Of a stretch of 64,000 nt of DNA, positions 60,482 through 64,000 are shown piece by piece (the first letter of the stretch is position 1; every line of letters starts with the position of its first letter). Both the position numbers and the translations under genes were made by a program. Origin of the DNA: Ceratodon purpureus (Eukaryota > Streptophyta > Bryopsida > Pseudoditrichales > Ditrichaceae); NCBI GenBank assembly GCA_014871385.1, contig CM026423.1, forward strand, positions 14,776,352-14,840,351. The letters are read 5' to 3'. A model generated the notes under the pieces. It did not search any database. It had not been told where the DNA came from and saw only the letters and a program-made list of their open reading frames with translations.

Positions 60482-63400
60482 CTACTCCGAATCATCCATC
60501 CGGACTTGGCGGTAAACTCTCCGTGCATGCATAGGGCTACTACGTGGCCTTACTGGAAAAGGATGGCCGTCTGCGGTAAAATGACTGCGCACTGGAGGTC
60601 GTGAGTCCATTAGGCGTTGGGACGATCCATTGCTACCCAGACCTAGCATTACAGTTGTTGACAAAATCAACACCAGGCGCAAAGCCAAACGGAAAAATAA
60701 AAGGTGACGCAAGAATATGAGATAGATAGCGGGAAGATGCATCATTCTATTTCTACAAAATTAAAATAAAATAAAAACTCAAAAATCTATACAGACAACT
60801 AGGAGAACCTAATTCCAACATGAAAAGCTATTAACAGAGAAGACCGCGATGCCGGCGGACATCCCAAATGCCTCAAAATAAAAAGCACGCGTACAATGAT
60901 TATGAGCCTCCAATAATCTGACGTACCTCTACTATGAGTATCAATTTCAGCAACTCTAGGTTGAGGGATTGGCGAACGCGGTTCCACTGGGCTAGTGCGT
61001 AGACTTCGTGTTGGAGTCGGTTCCACAAAATTCTCTCCTCCGCCCAGACTCAGGGAAAACCAAGAGTTGTCGATATCTCCTTCAGTAAGTAATGGTTCCC
61101 TAGAATTTTCTTGAACCTGCAAAATCATACCATCGGTTACTGGCTGTTAATTTTGGTGATTTTGTATTGTGAGTGATACCAATAGTTACATCCAGAAGGA
61201 AGTCTCCAACCAAATGTGTTCCTCATTTCAAACTAATAAATAATAAATATACAGACACGACAGCTAAAGACTCCATAGATTCATCAAATAAGTGATGGGT
61301 TTCTGACAACGGTACCTCAGCTCGAGCTGGCTGATCTGTTAGAAAGTTTTGTAGAGGCGAGGCTCTGGTGTCACTGTCCATACTACCGCCGTCAATGGCT
61401 CCAAAAGGCACAGAGGTTGAAGGCCTATAACTTTTCCAACCTGACTGCAATGAATCGTCCCTAATAAGCGAAGTAGAGAGAAATCCAGATCCAGCTACAG
61501 CTTGTACCGGTGTTGGTCGCACGGGAGGAGGATGTTGCAGCATACCCGCGTCTGCCTGAGACCCATAGTACCTATAATGACCATTTCTAGCACTTTCAGT
61601 GGCCCAGAACCTATTGCTATCTAACTGCAACCCTAGCCCGCTACTGTTGCTCGTCCCTTCATCAGGAACCCCGATGCCAACTCTAGTGCTCAATAGAGGG
61701 TCAAACGGCAGACAGCCCGAGTTACTCCCAAGAGTGACATCAACACTTTCTAAACCAAGAGCGAGCCCTGACGAATCACCATTTGCATCATTGGGTACGC
61801 TTATCTCCGAGGAACGCATTCTCCCATTTCCAACAACATCGGATTCCGCATACATTGATGCACCAGAAGACCCAACAACGGCTTCTTCTTCTGGCCCTTC
61901 ATCATCTGTATCACTAAGGACTATAACATCGGCTCCATTAGTAGGGTCATCACCACTAGTTTGCCACATTCCTGGAGGCGCGTCCCGTTGTCTTGACGAA
62001 AACTCAGCTTCATCGTTATCGTCAATGGATATACCGTTCTTCTCGCTTGGATCTTGATTTACACTGTGCTCATCCTCGTCACCTTCACCTTTTAGATTGC
62101 TGTCAGTGGCACTGCTACTTCTTGAACCTCTGGGTATGGTCGTGACTTGTTGACTAGGGCCGCCAATCAGACCGTGCTTCATGCCATTCAAAGCCCAATG
62201 ACCCTCAGGCGTCCGTTTAAATCGCAGAGACCCATGCTCATGGGAAGACAGGCCCTCTTCCACTTTGACATGATTATTAAACAGAACAGGTACTGGTTTG
62301 ATTCCATTTGTAAGAACTGTTCCAGCAGCAGCCGGTGATGGACGCCAAGGCTCTCCGAGCCTAGCGCTCCCTTCCAGTTTAGGCCGCCAGGAACCATCAG
62401 CTTTCAGCTCCACTTCAGTGATGTCTTCATCCAGATTTTTCACCTGATATCAACGCCAGAGGTCGTCAATTTGGGAAAACTGACTGACAACAAACAATTG
62501 GTATCTTAACTTGAACTTACAGCATATTATATAGATGCAAAAAAATTATACACGGTGCATACGGGCTACTCTAGAAGAAAAATCCATCTTAACTTATCCA
62601 GTAAAAAATAATACATCTCAACGAGATATATTTGAACAAAAAACTTCTTTCATACCGCATTTGTAATCCGATTGAAAAAGGGGTCGATGATCAGGTGTTC
62701 AATAGAATAGTTTTTCAAACAAATTGGACATTGCCACTGCACCAACCACAGATTTCAAGAACGTCTTAGCACAATGATGAAATCAATATCCTCTTGAAAA
62801 AAACATTATCGTGAATATCAATCAGCTTTACTTGGATCAAAACCTATTTCCAAAATTTCATCATGTAAACATCCAGAGAGGCATGAAGCAAACGGTCAGT
62901 ATAATGAGTAACACTCAAAATACCTTTCGTGCTCGCTGATTAAGTTCCACATAAGTATTAAAATCAAAGCATCCCATGTGAAGGCAGGGCTTAAAACGGC
63001 CGGCAACTTTGATTCGAGAACCACTCATCTGTGCATTACAATTCAAACACATCAGAATGAACACAAATTCGCTGGCACGTTGCGAACACTGGAAACCTAG
63101 ATACTCTACCTACAGATACTCTAATTACCTCCACCGATAAGCTCAACGGAGATGAATAGTATAAAAATACAAAATGAGCAAGGCTACGATCAGACGATAA
63201 AAGTACCTCAGGGACAACTACAAGGCAGCAAATACAGTATACAAAACGGAATGAGGCTCACCGGACAGCGTAAGTTGACAGTGATAGACTCAGCCACAAC
63301 TTCCAAATCACTATCGCTACCATCGTCATCGCCCCCTAATCCCTGGCCACCACTTCCATTTATACATCGCCTAACACGGGCCATAGCATCCTCAAAAGGC

Positions 63401-64000
63401 TCTCCGTCCTTTTCACTTGGGATCATTTCCATAACCTGGAGATAGGCAAAAATCGCATAAACACAGTCAGCGAACCTAACGTACAAAACTAATCAAACCA
63501 CCTAATGACCAGACCCTCCAATGTGTTCGACTTCATGTAAGCAAAGAGCAGGAATGACCACAAACGTAAAGAACACACATAGGATCTCTAACTCATCTTC
63601 ACAAACAAACACTATATATCATGTGTTGACGTAGATACCCCACTAACTGTCTACTAACACAGAGCACACACCTGCTCCAGCGAGAGGCGACGGATTATTC
63701 GCACTCCCAAACAGAACGGACGTGCATCATATGCTGACATATTCAGCCTGTTAAGTCCCTCCCTGGTACATACAGTAATCTGGAAGTCCAAGGAAACATC
63801 CATGTTAGAAATCACGTCATAGAACTCATACCAATTTCCACATTGAAATAGAAAAATCATGAAAACTGTTTGTCATAAAACTTATGCTCTAGTAAAACAG
63901 GGCAGAAACAACTAAGTACAAGTTATGAGTACACTTACACCAGGCCCTTCATCGCGGCCATTTGCTCCTAAGAGTTGTTGACCAGGTCGATTGGTAACCC
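60482..64000 (-). CDS. SIZ1: SIZ/PIAS-type SUMO E3 ligase (3' portion, runs off the right edge)
   Basis: Eight exons give the C-terminal 668 residues: 63939-64000 (cut by the window edge), 63672-63779, 63262-63435, 62924-63028, 62656-62736, 61316-62443, 60927-61116 and 60482-60642. The visible part starts in the PINIT-type region ([29 protein letters not shown]). The acidic DSDLEVVAE follows, then the [18 protein letters not shown] with its Cys/His ligands and [11 protein letters not shown]. After it come a long Ser-rich tail with a SUMO-interacting motif [11 protein letters not shown] (about residue 349 of the visible part) and WFSLSLGGG near the end. The order and wording match plant SIZ1, which attaches SUMO to transcription factors in the nucleus in stress and hormone responses. 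The N-terminal SAP and PHD domains would lie to the right of the window. All frames are intact. Confidence 0.95.

Overview
The window is nuclear DNA of a land plant. Its genes carry spliced introns with GT/AG borders, and its families are plant-type: a GARP/G2-like transcription factor with EAR motifs, an E2F dimerisation partner, a plant purple acid phosphatase and a SIZ1-type SUMO ligase. Short AT-rich introns, sparse genes, mixed transposon remnants and a TIR domain opening with an HRGPDTK-type motif suggest a bryophyte (moss-like) or another seed-free plant. The species cannot be fixed from the sequence alone.

Layout, left to right. The first 0.7 kb holds the last exon of a plus-strand gene whose protein ends in two EAR-like LDLT motifs. 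A convergent five-exon GARP gene (8.2-11.1 kb, minus) also ends in EAR motifs. Between them are four to five kb of non-coding DNA with two 5'-truncated LINE insertions. From 11 to 20 kb is mostly gene-free AT-rich DNA with two clean terminal-inverted-repeat elements near 15 kb. From 20 to 25 kb lies a minus-strand locus with a promoter-like TATA box but apparent frameshifts; I read it as a decaying or complex gene I cannot name. From 25.3 to 27.7 kb is a perfect 823-bp tandem duplication, a 24-base poly-C tract and a 0.7-kb inverted-repeat element. A seven-exon purple acid phosphatase fills 28.5-31.5 kb.

From 32 to 48 kb the sequence is dominated by repeats. The most striking is a 4,784-bp hAT-like foldback element (38068-42851). 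It has CAGGGTTGT ends, an exact 8-bp target duplication, roughly 1.5-kb inverted arms, nested hairpins and CGGCCG-rich arrays in otherwise AT-rich DNA. It sits inside a degenerate LINE-like reading frame that resumes on the far side. Further right are a (TA)n tract, decayed coding-like DNA, an intronless GC-rich bacterial-type VOC/PhnB-like gene (48.5-49.0 kb, probably acquired horizontally) and a truncated TIR-domain gene.

The last 14 kb is gene-rich: a divergent DP gene built from eight small exons (50.7-54.0 kb, minus), an AT-rich six-exon cyclophilin (55.8-57.8 kb, plus) and the 3' two-thirds of a SIZ1 SUMO E3 ligase (60.5-64.0 kb, minus) that runs off the window. The genes do not form a pathway; they are independent housekeeping and regulatory loci separated by transposon-derived DNA.
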